This document shows positions 1 through 12,497 of a stretch of DNA of 64,000 bases, piece by piece. Source of the stretch: Todiramphus chloris collaris (Eukaryota; Chordata; Aves; Coraciiformes; Alcedinidae); contig JANVCC010000125.1 of assembly GCA_025345505.1 (NCBI GenBank), positions 4,447,441-4,511,440 of the forward strand. Reading direction: 5' to 3'. The notes beneath the pieces were generated by a model. That model made no database searches and was not told the origin of the DNA. It saw nothing but the letters and a program-made list of their open reading frames with translations. Positions within the stretch are counted from its first letter, which is position 1. The number at the start of each line of letters is the position of its first letter. Position numbers and translations under genes: made by a program.

Positions 1-2760
1 ATAATAATAATAACTAAGCATTATAATAACTGATCTTAAGAGGCCTTCTGGACCTTCCAAAATATTTGCATAAAAGCTTTTTGCTCTTGGAAAAGAAAGT
101 GCCTTGAGAGCCTGTGGTTTTAATTCAAGGACACTGCTACCTTCCCTTGGGAAAGATCGTCTGTTCCAGTAATTAAAGCCTTTAACCTATCTAACTTAGG
201 AAATGCAGACCTCACTGTTTAGGAAGGTGACCGGTGCACAGCAAGGTTAGGCATGGAGAAGAAGATGAACAGTGCCTCAGCTCACGGGGCAAGGCTAAAT
301 CACATCCTCCTGGCTCTGGGCTGGATCTGATGCTCAGCTGAGGTCAGGTAGAAATCTCCCCAGAGGATTTGCAACTGCACGAAGCAGTGTTTTATGATGC
401 TGCTGGACAAAGTAGACTATGAATCTGTCCTTGTTTGGAAACCTACAGGATCTATAAACATATAAAATCTATCCTATAAAATACAGCTCATGGATGCTGA
501 GGGCAGCCCTGCTCATGGACTCTTTTCCAACAGGAACTGCCTGGGGTGTAGGGTGTATATTGGTCCTTCAAGGGGATGGTTGATAGAGCTGTGTGGACCA
601 AGGGCTGGCAGAACTGAAAGTGGTCACGCAGAATCGCAATCCACAGGGAGGTTTGTGGTGGTGTTTTCCTTTGTTTACTTTGGAACAACTCAGAGGAGCC
701 CCAAAACATCCTAGAAGGAGGTATGGCCTTGTCAAGCACCATAATGTTTCCATAGGCCAATGGGATTCTTTGGGGTATTTATGGTCCAGCCAACTTCTGA
801 GTCTTGCAGTGCAGCTGCTTTACCTGAAATTCTTATTTTCAGGGTGGGATGTCCAATGTCCAATCCAGAGAGTCCCAAGCTGTCCAAATTCCAGACTGCT
901 TGTCCTACATGATTATAGGAAAGTCATGCACTGGTGAATAGTGAGAGGCAGTGTGAGGAGCAGGACATGGTGTAGGCTCCATGGGCTTCACCCTGCTTGT
1001 GTGAAGCTTCTGATGCACAGGATAAAGAGAAAGGCAGGAAGTTTTCCGTGCCTTCTGGTGCTTTAATGTGATCCCAGTCTTGGTGGTTACTCACTGTTTT
1101 CCTATGGAGGGCATGTGCAATAGGTCCATTTCTTCCAGTACTCCCCACCACCAGGAAAGTGTCACACAGAAGAGGTCATATCTAGAGCGTCCCATGGACA
1201 CTTTTTGCTCATCATGTCAGCTGATCCATCTCCCAATGCTTGTCTTTTGAAGAAAAGTGTTTTAAAGTCAGGAAACAGCTTCCTTTTCCTTCTTCTGTCC
1301 ATCACCTAGTGCATTTATGGCCCTGCCAGGGCTGTAGATCAAGCAGTAACACAATTTGCCTACGCTGACAAAGATCGATGAGTCCCTCCAGGTACAGACA
1401 GGAAGGGAAGTCTGTTACAGTCCCCGAGCCCCATGAGAAATCAGTGCACTTCTCTCCTCTTTGGACCTATGACATACTATATAGATTTTCTACTGCAACA
1501 CTCCAGCTGGCTGGTGGGGAAGTGACATTGCTGGTGACATGACCTTCATGGTGAGCCCATGCGGGGTGTCTGTGCTGGCATTTGCCAGTACCCCAGCACC
1601 AGCTCCACTGCCCTTCACTTTTAGCTCCAGCAGCAACTGCTGCCTTCGCCAGGTGCTCCTGTGGAGGAATTGAGGGGATGCCTGTGAAAGAAGGTGGTGT
1701 GCTTGCCAAGCCTGTCAACGCAGGGGCAGGAGGGGAGGTTAAATTGAATATTCCCATTAGTTCCCCTGTGTTGAACCCAGTTAAAAGTAGCCCCTAATTC
1801 AGCCTGTTTGACTGCGCTTGCGGTGTGCAGCCAGGCAGGCTGAGTTACAGTCTCACGAGCTGCTTTCCAGCCCTGGATGAGAGTAGACAAAACAGGGTGA
1901 ACACAGGGCAACCCGGTCACACCTCCAGGGACTGGGGATGTAGCTTCCCTGTTCAGCCTGAGCTCTGGGGCTGCTGGAAGCACCAAGCAGAACTGCTTCC
2001 AGGGAGCTATTTTCCCAGGCATCTGCCTTACCCCGAGGCCACCTTTTCCTGGAAACACTTCGCCACCTGGATTTCTAGATGGTGTGGAAAAGAGGTGGTC
2101 CCATTCCCAGTTAGCAGGAAGCAGCTGGCACAAGGTAGCAGCAGACCATGGGGCTGTGCCCATCCCCATTGGGCAGAGGAGTCACAATTGCTTGGCTTTT
2201 GCTGAGCTGCTGCCCAGCAGTCAGCATAATCTGTGAGACTGGAAAAGAAGGAGCTGGTTTATTCTCCAGTGCCTTTCACAGCACAGGATGCAGGAGAAGC
2301 TGAGCAGCCTGATACAGGGCCTCTGCTGCCTGCCAGAGCGTGGCTTAATGGCTTTCGACAGGAAGGAAAGAGGGAGAGGAGAGAGGATTCAGAGACTCTG
2401 AATCACATCCTTCCAGCTTTTCCCTTACTTCCCTAGTAAAGGAGTCAAGAATATGGATGGAATAAATTAATTCCCATTACAGAACTGGCAGAAGCCAGAC
2501 AATGAGACCTGGAGGATGCTCCCACTGGGAAGGAGGGTTGGGTTCAGTGGTGTGATTCTCATCCTCAACTTGGAGCACACGCTGTGAGCCAGAGCATCGT
2601 GAGGTTCAGGATGGCTTGTGCATCCCCAAGTTCCTGTGCTACGTATTCATATAAAGGTATACGTGCAAAACATGTGCAAGGATATAAAAGTGTGAATGTG
2701 TGGGAAGAAGTAAGTGCTGGTGTGTGAGTGAGAATATGGACACATGTGAGCATCAAGGCC
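1..2760. other. Non-coding sequence, nothing recognised
   Basis: It begins with a short (ATA)n run. Reading frames of up to 182 codons on the - strand (1621-2169) show no family motif and no exon borders. A degenerate TGTG-rich patch lies at about 2690-2745. It is probably intron of ADGRB1 or upstream sequence. Confidence 0.6.
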
Positions 2761-2935
2761 TGGCCCAGGCTGACTGGGGCAATGGTGGAGTCCCCATCCC
2801 AGGAGAGGTTTAAAAGTCGTGGAGATGGTGGTGCTGAGGGACGTGGTTCAGTGGTGAACTTGGCAGTGCTGGGTTAATGGTTGGACTTGATGATCTTAAA
2901 AGTCTCTTCCAACCAAAAAATTCTTTGATTCTGTG
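2761..2935 (+). mobile_element. CR1 LINE, 3' fragment
   Basis: CR1 3' untranslated sequence in forward orientation: CATCCCAGGAGAGGTTTAAA, GGGTTAATGGTTGGACTTGA, then CTCTTCCAACC and a TTCTTTGATTCTGTG tail. It is a truncated copy without coding capacity. Confidence 0.9.
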
Positions 2936-3006
2936 TGCACACACAACCCTCTGCCGGGCTGGAATTGCACATTTTACCTGCATCTGTTCCTGCTCTCTTT
3001 ATTCTT

Positions 3007-3263
3007 TTAAAACTAGAGATAGGTCGATTCAGGTTGGACATTAGGAAGAATTTCTTCCCCATGATGGTGGTGAGACACTGGCACAGGTTGCCCAGAGAGG
3101 TGGTGGGAGCCCCATCCTTGGAAGCTTTTTAAGCCCAGGCTGGATAGGGCTGTGAGCAACCTGCTCTAGTGGGAGGGGTCCCTGCCCATGGCAGGGGGGT
3201 TGGAATGAGATGATCTTTAAGGTCCCTTCCAACCCTGACAATTCTATGATTCTGTGGTTCTGT
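3007..3263 (+). mobile_element. CR1 LINE, 3' fragment
   Basis: Begins AAACTAGAGATAGGTCGATT and includes ATTAGGAAGAATTTCTTCCC, CACAGGTTGCCCAGAGAGG and a tail ATTCTATGATTCTGTGG. It closely resembles the copies ending at 38652 and 40442 and probably belongs to the same subfamily. Confidence 0.92.
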
Positions 3264-6200
3264 TCTCAGCTGTGTGCTCTGAAGCCTCTAGGCCCTTTAC
3301 TCACATTCCCTTTGTGGATGGGAGGGGTTAAGTTTAGCAGCCACATGCCCTTCTCTGGCCATCTGCCATGAAGTGCCAGGCTACTGAGAGCTTTTGGTGG
3401 CACCTGGTGGAAGTTCAACTTGACTGCCCAGATTGCATGAAGGGACTCTAGGCCCGCTCTCTGGTTCATTCTGCTGCAGTTTGTCCTGATGCTTGTCTGT
3501 GTGGTACCTCGCATGTGCTGAGAATGTAATAGCACAGTACAGGCATCTGTATAAGCTCATGGAGAGCTCTGATTCACAGCTGCAGGCCTTTAAAAGCTGG
3601 GGGCAAAAAAGGAGGCTGGTGAAAATTGAAGGCTACCCTTGGTGTGCTCTAACTCAAATGACTTAATAGCCAATAGAGTGCAGCTTTGAAGCAACATCAA
3701 GGCAGGCTCAGGTGCATGGTGGAGAGACAAATACTGCACTACCAGGATGTTCAGCACATTTTGTGTGTAAAATTCAAAGCAGAGTCACTCAATGGACTTT
3801 TTTGCTGGATTGACTTTATTCTCACTTTATAAGCACAAGAAAGTCTGTCTGGACCCAGATCAGGACTTCCCAAGTCTTTAAACCCACAGATCCTATCACC
3901 ATCCTGAGGATATCAGGTCTGTGTCCTCTGAAGCATTGTTTGGCTTAGCTGAAAGATGAGGGTTGCAGAGCAGCCTGGGCAGGATGTGAGGAAGGTGTGT
4001 AGTGACCACAAATATCTTAGGTCCAGGGTTGTCTAAAGCACAGACCAGCAGCACTAGGTAGATGCTCAAGAAGGTTATGTCCCACGTGTCTCTGTTAAGA
4101 ACAGAAGAAAAAGTTTCCCCATCAGGTTTCCTTGCTCAGCTGCCTTGCAAGACTGAGGCAAGTTCAGATGATCTTCTCAAAATGCTTTGTTTTTGAATGA
4201 ATCCACGAACTACACCCACATGCAAGCCAGAAGCACAGCAATACCAGCCATAATCACAATAATTTTAGGTGGCTACAATTTGGGGGACTCAGTATTTTTT
4301 ACATTCTCTTGACAACCACGTAAGAGTTTTTTCCTCATCTTTTACTGGCTGGGCTAAAGAAAACCTTCACGAGTTGGTATGCTTAGAGAGTCTCTTCTCT
4401 GCTTGGTGAATCCCTCACAAAAAGCCACCGGCACATATTCCTTAGCCCAAGCAATGGCTTGCCCCACACTGGGGACCCTAACTGGGGTTACATTGCCCCT
4501 TCCAGTCCCAGGTACTTCACAAAACTCTCACTTTCATGATGGGAGCCCACGGGAAATGGTCAGGGTGCTGAGACAGGTTTATGAGTCCATGTCATCCACT
4601 CAAGGGCAGGTAGGACTGACTGATGGATGTGGGGGAAAAATGCTGAGAACTGGCACACTGTGAATAATGATGGGGAAAGTTTGCCCCTGTTTTTAGAGGA
4701 GAAAAGGACTTGTTTTCATTTTCGCCTGACTGCTCGTACACCGCGCTAGGAGATGAAATGTTCTGCTAAAACACAGCAGTGAAAAGAGGCCACGGTGCCT
4801 GGGACGCAGCCTTCATCTAATGATGAACTTTCTGTGTGTCTGGGCAAATCAGTGTAAACTCTGTGCCTCAGTTTCCCCCGAGTCTACTGTGTTAACAACT
4901 TCAGACAGCTCTTCTAAATAACAGGAAAACTAGGAACTCCTTTAAGTGATAGTAAGTGCCAACTACGTGTGCTGTTATTTATCACTGAGAGCAGGTTATC
5001 TAAGTGCAAGCTTTATGATTGAACTGGTCATCCATGCAAGATGAACTCACAGGGGGTCAGCTTTGCCCACTACACCTCAGTCACACGAGCAGCACCGAGT
5101 ACCGCAACGTGAATTTTAGTCTCCGTGGAGCAGAACGAGACCAGGGGAGGCTCAGGGCAACCGCTGCGAGACTGAGCACGTGGTGACATGGGACACCAGC
5201 CCGTGCATCCCCCTGTCTGCCTGAGCTAACGCTGGCCTCTGAGCTGTGTGGCAGAGCAGATTAGCAAATCCACGTCTCACCCAGCCCGCTCTGACAGCCG
5301 GCTCGATGCGGAGCGCGGCAGCTTTTCCCACCCCAGGCAGAACTGAGGTCTTGCAGCAGACCTGCTGCCTGAGTGGGAAGAGCAGGGGCAAGCAGACCCA
5401 TAGGGCAGACAGAACTGAGCCTTTCTGGAAGGCAATGGGCAAAGCTGTCCTGGAGAGGACGGATCCTCTTTGCCCTGACCGGTGGATTTATTGGGATCCA
5501 CTTTAATCCTCAGTGAGGAGCTGCAGAGAGAAAAAGAACTGAGGCAGCAAGGTCAGAAAGCCCCATTACATGGCATATAATGATTTTCAGACTTGTCAAG
5601 GCCCTTTCCAGGGCTTTGCAAATACTTTGATTCAATTACAGTAATGACCCTTTAGAAGATGCGTATTAATCTCCCCGCACTGCCCTCTGCTTTAGGCCAG
5701 AGCTGCCTCTCAAGGTGGTTTAATGTACATGTGCAATGTTGATGGGATGGTAAGTCAGGCAGGGGAGCTGCTGCTTGTCTTCTGATGGAGAGCCAGGGAA
5801 CAAATTCACCCTCTGCCAGAGCCTGGTTCCTGGAAGGCTCTAACCTGACCCAAACCTGAAGCAGCAAGAGCCTAGATCTTCTTGGGGTGAATTCTGCATG
5901 TCTGAAGACAGTCTGTCTTACTGGTGTGGAGAGAAGCGCAGGTGGCAAGGTGGGTGGGAAGTACATCAGTTCCCCTCAGCTTTTGGTGATGCGCCCAACA
6001 TACCACCATCTAGCCAAGGGGACAAAACCAGAAAGGGCCATAATCACATTGAGAAGTTATGGGTTGTCCTCAAAAACCTAACTGCTGGCATTTGCAGGTA
6101 GGGAAGGAGTAACCAAAGGATTGATTTATCCATCAAGGAGGAGCAGGGCTGAGCCCCAGTTCAGATCTCCTGTCTTCTCTTCTGGCTGTGCTGGTGGCTC

Positions 6201-7134
6201 TGAATCAAAGTTACCCCTGTCCTGTATTGGGAGAACAGGAGGCAAGGATCCAGAACACTACTTGTTTTTGAGCTGTGGATATTATTTATTTCATGGTGGT
6301 TTTAGCTCATGTCAGATCTTAAGGAATGCTGAATGTTCTCCATACACTAGCAAGGCTCCTGACAGCTTCAAAGACACTCCACAGGATTTGGCCCAGGGAT
6401 TATCAATGTGCGTGTGATATTTTTTTTTCCAGTTTTAACCTTCCTCAAAGACTGGGGAGTTTGCAGAAGGTGTTTGCAGGACTTCTGGCTGTCAGCTGGG
6501 GTATCTTTGTCTTTGGTCTTCCATAAGGACCCAGCTGAAAGCTGTAGTGATGTATCACTGCAAGTTCATTGTGTCCAGGCAGACCCACGTGCCCCATGCA
6601 TTGGTCAGAACTGGAGAACTTGCCAGTGTTTAACAGCATGTGGCAAGGAACTGTTCAGGTACTGGTAGAGATGAGCAAGGCAGAGAGAGCACTGCAAGGC
6701 AAATACCTAAAACCCAGGCAGATGCAAGAAAAAAGTGTCTCCGGAGCTGCCGTACACGAGGCAATGCAAGGAGAGCAGAGGGAGCTCCTTGTGTCTGATA
6801 TTACTGCAAGATCTGGGTCCTGGTGGAGAAAATCATGTTTCAGCTACAAAGTTACCTGGAGGGAAGGGATTTGTGATGCCCACGGTGTCATTTACACATG
6901 CCAGCACATGTGCTTAACACCTTTACAGTCAGTTAAGTTGCGCTGTAATGCAGAGAATCATCTGTCCATCCATCCCCAGGGTGAGGGGGGAGGTTGAATG
7001 TGCTTTGACTGGGACTCCTGGAACAAGGCAGAGGAGTTAAAAAACTGCGGCTCGGAACTGGCAATTGCTCAGCATGATGAAGGAGATGCATAGGAGACCC
7101 CTGTGCCCACACAAGGATGGTATGGAGATGATGA
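3264..7134. other. Non-coding sequence, nothing recognised
   Basis: No repeat or exon was recognised. Frames around 5152-5506 are open on both strands because the local sequence is GC-richer; they show no known domain. Confidence 0.6.
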
Positions 7135-7302
7135 ATGGAAAGGAAAAGGAGAGGAAAGGGGAAGGAAAGGGAAGGAAAGGGAAGGAAAGGAAAGGGGAGA
7201 AAGAAAACTAAAGGAAAGGGAAAAGAAAAAGGGAAAATGAAAAGGGGAAAACAAGAAGAGAAAAGGGAAAGGGAAAGGGAAAGGGAAAGGGAAAGAAAAG
7301 GA
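7135..7302 (+). repeat. Purine microsatellite (GGGAAA/GGAAA)n
   Basis: About 165 bases with hardly any pyrimidine, made of GGAAA and GGGAAA units; the cleanest part is GGGAAA repeated at about 7265-7295. It abuts the tail end of the reverse-strand CR1 that follows, so it may have grown from that element's 3' tail. Confidence 0.9.
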
Positions 7303-7488
7303 ACCTACATCAAATATCTAGTCCAACTGCCTGACCACTTCAGGGCTGACCAAAAGTTATTAAGGGCATTGTCCAAATGCTTCTTAAACCCTGACAGGCT
7401 TGGGGCATCACCCACATCTAAGAAACCTGTTCTAGTGTTTAACCGTCCTCTCTGTAAAGAAATGCTTCCTAATGTCAAGTCTGAAATG
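7303..7488 (-). mobile_element. CR1 LINE, 3' fragment
   Basis: Reverse-strand CR1: TCTAGTCCAACTGCCTGACC, GGCATTGTCCAAATGCTTCT and GAAATGCTTCCTAATGTC. The usual ATTCTATG tail is replaced by the purine microsatellite to its left. Confidence 0.88.
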
Positions 7489-10400
7489 ATGGGGACGTGC
7501 ATCCCATCACAGTGTTCTCACAGTGTTGATCAGGAGTAATATGCTTGTGGGACAAAAATTGTTTTGTTTTTTTTTTCATGTAGCTATAAAAAGAAATCCC
7601 CACCTCCACCCCTGCTTCTTGGAGGCTGCTGCATTTCTCTCCGCTCAGGCATCGGCATCTCACAAGTATTGTTAGAAATGGCATCACAACGTTCAGCATT
7701 TCCCTGTTTCCCAGTTCATTTCCACCCAATTCATTCAGTTTACAAGCGCAAAAGATGCTTTTACTAATTGCCAGCTCTGCTGGCTTCTCCTCGGGTCTGA
7801 ACGCAGCCAAGGTTGTCCTGCCTGTTCCATCTGCGGCAGCAGGAAAGAGCTGCTGCCGCAGCTGTGGAACAAAACTTACACGACTCCTACTACTGTCATG
7901 CAGGAGTATTTCACAGCCTTCTGTGAGCTGTTACTGCAACTAGTGCTGAACAAAAAAACCTCCTTTTCTAGGTCACTTGCAGTTCTGAAGTTCGTTTAAC
8001 ATTTGCCTTTACCCAGATGAATGTTTTGGGAGAGTTTTGGTGAACAGAAAAGGCAGGAGAAAGCACTGTTGGTCAAATGACAAGTGTCGCTTTTGCTTTT
8101 GAGGCTTTCACGGTTAAGATGGCTTCAAAATGCAGCAAAAGTGACAGTAACTCTCAGAATGTTTCTGCTGCTCTGAAACTGGAGTCGTGTGGGGACCTGC
8201 TCTCAAGTCCCCTAAACATGGGACTTGCAAGGAGTGCTTTTGTTCTCCTGACCTCCCTCCCAGGAAAGCTCTCAGAAGAGGTGGCCAGGGAGTGCCCAGC
8301 CTCTGAGCAATGCTCCTTCACTCTGCCATCGCTTGTCATCTCAGAGAAGAAAGAAAGATCAAACAGGAGGATGGAATGGGAGCTGTCACATCCACTGTAC
8401 GTTTCCTGCTCAGTTCTGTTACCCTTGGGCAGGTGAAGGCTGGGACCGGCAGCTTCATCACTTGGGTCCTAACCTACCTGTCTATTCACTGTTCAGTGTG
8501 TGTGTAAGACCTTAATTCACAAGCCAGCAGTGTTGGCAGGGGCATTTTGGATGGTTTGGGGAGAACACAACAAGCCTGTACCAGCACACGCCTTAGCGCT
8601 TTTTTTTCCTTCAGGACCCTTGAGTGTCAAACTAAATGTCCAAATCAGCTTCATTCCATCTGCATGCACTTAGACCCCCTTTGATCTTCAGACCCTCTCT
8701 CTCCAACTAGTTCTTTTTCTCCAGTGGCTCCAGAAACTTCATTCTCTGCAAAATCTCTGCTGTTTATTCCTTAGCGCAAAGCTGAGCAACTTCTCTTTCT
8801 ACTGTCAATGTTCATTTGCTTCTCTCCTCTGGACATTACCCTCTCCCCAGCTTCCCATCTGGAGTGGAGAGAGCTGCTGCAGCAGGAATCCCTCTTATTC
8901 ACCCTCTGCAAGCCCAGGCTGGTCTCCTCCTTTTGAGACACCTGGTTCCATGTGCCAGCTTGGCTCTTAGAGCAATGTGCTGCTCTGCTGAGCCAGAGGA
9001 TAAAAGCTTCCTGCTGGGATTCTGTGTTTTATCTCTGGTGGTGATACTAGCTGGCTTATTCCCATGTTCCTTCCTTCCCCTAGGCTTTGGGAAAGAGAGT
9101 ACCAGGAGGGTTGAGTGCATTTCGTTGTTACTGGTTTAGTACCTAAGGTCTCAGTGAGTCTCTGGGACTTCTGAGTTTCCCAGCTCGAGAGCTATAGACC
9201 CAACCCTGCTGCCCCCAGGCTCTGTGGAAGACCAAATCTCACAAGTTGGTGCCTTTGAGGAGCAGGAGCTGGGTCACATTCTGCAAGGACGTTGTAGCCT
9301 GGAACGTGAGCCCAAGATATCTGCACAGGTCTGCAGGAGGTGCAGAAGCAGGGCTTTAGCCATCAGTCTGCCAAAGGAGAAGGCAATGATAGATGTGTTT
9401 GGCACTGGTTTGCGTGCATATTATTGTTGGGCAGATTGAGGTGGAAGGATCAACAGGAAAAAAAGGACACTTCACCCCTAGGACTGTGCCTTCTGCTGTG
9501 TGACTGGCATTTTCTGCAATAAGGGCTGTTTCTGGTGCTGCAAACCACAGACAGGACAGCACAGACATTTTTCAGTATAAATTGCTTCAGCCAGCACAGT
9601 CATCATTTGTGCTGCCTTGTAATTGACAGGTATTTAATTAGCTGAGGAGTATTTAAGCATCTTAAGTGGGAAGTTAGAAGCTCCCTATCAGGTGAATACT
9701 CATTGAGTCCCTCCAAAGCCTCGCTTTGCAACTCAGCTTAATGTCAGCATGCAAAATACATCGGACAGTTCAGCATGAGTTTGCACAGATGCTGCAACAT
9801 CTGTCCAGTTTAGCCAAGCTGGTTGGCTGAGGGTAGGGGTGTTGCTAGAGGTCTAAGATAAAGTCCTCTGTCTGGGTTTCTGGGTGAACGTTCTGTCCTC
9901 TGTGTTGCCCAGATGTACAGAGATAAGGCAGGATGGGGAGGAGGGATGAGAAAGCTTAATGAAGAAATGTTGCTGGGGAGAGGTTTCCATCCACCTCTAT
10001 TTCTGAAAGCCATTTTCTTTAGCAGAAAGTGGACTTAAAAGGTTTCGATAGCAATCCCTCTTTGCATGAGTTCCAGGGCCTGGCAGAGTGTTTGGTTACC
10101 AGTGTAGCTTTGGTTAAGTACATTTGCAGCAACAAAGCTGAGAAATGACTCCCCCTCCTCCCCCGTGACCTGCTTTCCTGAGAAAAGCACAAGCAGATCC
10201 ATGTTGCTCCGCTCGGCACCTGCTCCTTATTCCTGCTCTTTCTAAAATGCTGGGGTGCTAAGTCTGAGGGTCAGGAGTGTCTTTGGTCCCAGCCAGATCC
10301 ATCGGTGGGGAAAGTAGGAATTAGAGCAGATCCGACAACAGTTTCTCCAGCCACATAAAATCATTGGGTTTGCATGGCAGGGAAATTTTCCATCAGGAAA

Positions 10401-11741
10401 ATCTCTGCCAGCTTTGCAGGTCTGGAGCTTGATTTGTGTTTCAACCTCCTGCCAGTCCAGCCAAGCTTTTAGCAGGCTGGGGAAGTTTGCTCCTCTGCTC
10501 TGTAATTTCACTACGATCCTGAGCTTTGCTGTCAGGGGCTTGCTGCCTCCCCGCACCCTCGCTGCTGGTACGCGTGCCAACTGGTGACAAGGTGCTGTTC
10601 CCAGCAGTGTGGCTTGGGGCTGAAAGGGAATCGATGAATCCAGCCGCCTCTCTGCTCGCTGCTCTGGTCCCAGCTGAGCCTCACAGCCCCGCTGGGAGAT
10701 CTCACCCCCTCTCCCTCGGATCGATCCGGGTCCTACCCACCAGGGACCTGTTTACATCGACCCCTGGTGAGAAACCATCTGATCAGCACCCAGGAGGGCT
10801 GGGAACAGGTTGTTCAAGGAGAAGGGGCAGCACGATCTTAAACATCAGCATTTACTTATTAGCATTTATGTAGCCACTAGTGCACCAGCCCCCTCACTGC
10901 ATTAGCATCGCCTTTATTTCCCAGAGGTTTCCTCCTCTTCTGCTAATGTAAATCCGAAGCAAATCCTCTAGTAGATTCCTTTACACAGCCGCCTAAGTCA
11001 AGTCAGAAATCACACTGGTCCCACCAGGGTGGGCTTTTGTGGGTTTTTTTACATTTTATTTACCCCCTCCCACCCAAAACCTGTAAGAAACTAGCATATA
11101 ATGTGACAGGACATCTATAGTGGCTGTAGTCACGGAATAACAATGAGGAGGCAGTGAGCAGAGATGCAGCATCCCTGAACCAGGAGCCAAATGACCTTCA
11201 GGAATGGGCAGATGTTGCTTTCTGAAATTCGAACAGGGTACAAGGGAGGCATTCCATGCATTCAAGGGGCTGTCAGCTCTGCTTCTCTTGGCTGCTCCTC
11301 TCCCATGAAATGCTCATTTTGCCAAGTGCCGAGGAAAAGGAGGCCAGAGGGAAAAGAAGGAGCAAAGGAAAGCACCGGCAGAGAAAAAAGTGCAGCTCGC
11401 TGAACTCACACTGACTAAACCTTCTTGTCTACAGACCAGCATCCCCCCCGTGCATGTGTGTGTGTGCCTGTCTCATGCCACTGTCACCCAGCTCTGAACT
11501 CTCAATAGCTCCTCCTCTCTAATTCAGAGCTCTCTTGTGTCCAGCTGTAGGCTTCAAGTGACTGTTGATCTGGATTTTGTTGTTTCCCTGATGTTCTGAT
11601 CATGGGACAATAGTGCCAGGAGCAGCAACGCTCAAAGCTCTGTCCGTTTGAGGAGCAGGGTTGGACCATAATAAACAGGCTAACACAACCAGAAGTAACC
11701 TGCTGTTATTGTGGTCTGTACAGTCCTTAACAAGTCTGTGT
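7489..11741. other. Non-coding; possible conserved AT-rich element near 9.6 kb
   Basis: At 9,590-9,680 a stretch with several homeodomain-type cores (GTAATTGAC, TTTAATTAGC) has the look of a conserved enhancer, but conservation cannot be tested here. Elsewhere nothing was recognised. Confidence 0.45.
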
Positions 11742-12497
11742 TCATAGAGTCACAGAATCATAGAACTGTCAGGGTTGGAAGGGACCTTAAAGATCATCTG
11801 GTTCCAACCCCCCTGCCATGGGCAGGGACACCTCCCACTAGAGCAGGTTGCTCAAAGGCCAGTCCAATGTGGCCTTGAAGACTTCCAGGGATGGGGCATC
11901 CACAGCTTCTCTTGGCAACCTGTTCCAGTGTCTCATCACCCTCACAGTGAGGAATTTCTTCTTAATATCTAATCTAAACCCGTCCCCTTTCAGTTTAAAG
12001 CTATTCAGTTTAAGCCCATGTCCTGTCACCACGCTCCCTGATAAAAAGTCCCTCCCCAGCTTTTCTGGAGGGGGGAAATACGTATTGGAAGGCTGCTATA
12101 AGGTCTTCCTGGAGCCTTCTCTCCTTCAGGCTGAACAACCCCAACTCTCTCAGCCTGGCCTCATAGCAGAGGTGCTCCAGCCCCTTGATCATCTTCATGG
12201 CCCTGCTCTGGACGTGCTCAAGCAGGTCCATGTCTTTCTTATGCTGGGGAACCCAGAGCTGGATGCAGTGCTCCAGGTAGGGTCCCCCCCAGAGCCCTGG
12301 GAGCAGAGGGGCAGGATCCCCCCCTCTCCCTGCTGCCCACACTGCTGGGGATGCAGCCCAGGGTGCCAGTGCCTGCTGGGCTGTGAGCGCATGGGGCTGG
12401 CTCAGCTCCAGCTTCTCACCCCCAGCACCCCCAGGTCCTTCTCTGCAGGGCTGCTCTCCATCCACTCATCACCCAGGCTGTATTTGCATTGCCAGGG
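11742..12497 (-). mobile_element. CR1 LINE, ~750-bp 3' copy with reverse-transcriptase C-terminus remnant
   Basis: Starts with the inverted tail TCATAGAGTCACAGAATCAT, then GGGTTGGAAGGGACC. Read on the - strand it carries YLEHCIQLW, DMDLLEHVQSRAMKMIKGLE and RLRELGLFSLKERRL, the C-terminal part of the CR1 ORF2 protein, in a 151-codon frame (12010-12465). The 5' end of the element is missing and the copy is dead. Confidence 0.95.

Noticed and set aside
12010-12465. 151-codon reverse-strand protein frame
   Set aside because: It is the C-terminal remnant of the CR1 ORF2 protein, not a host gene.
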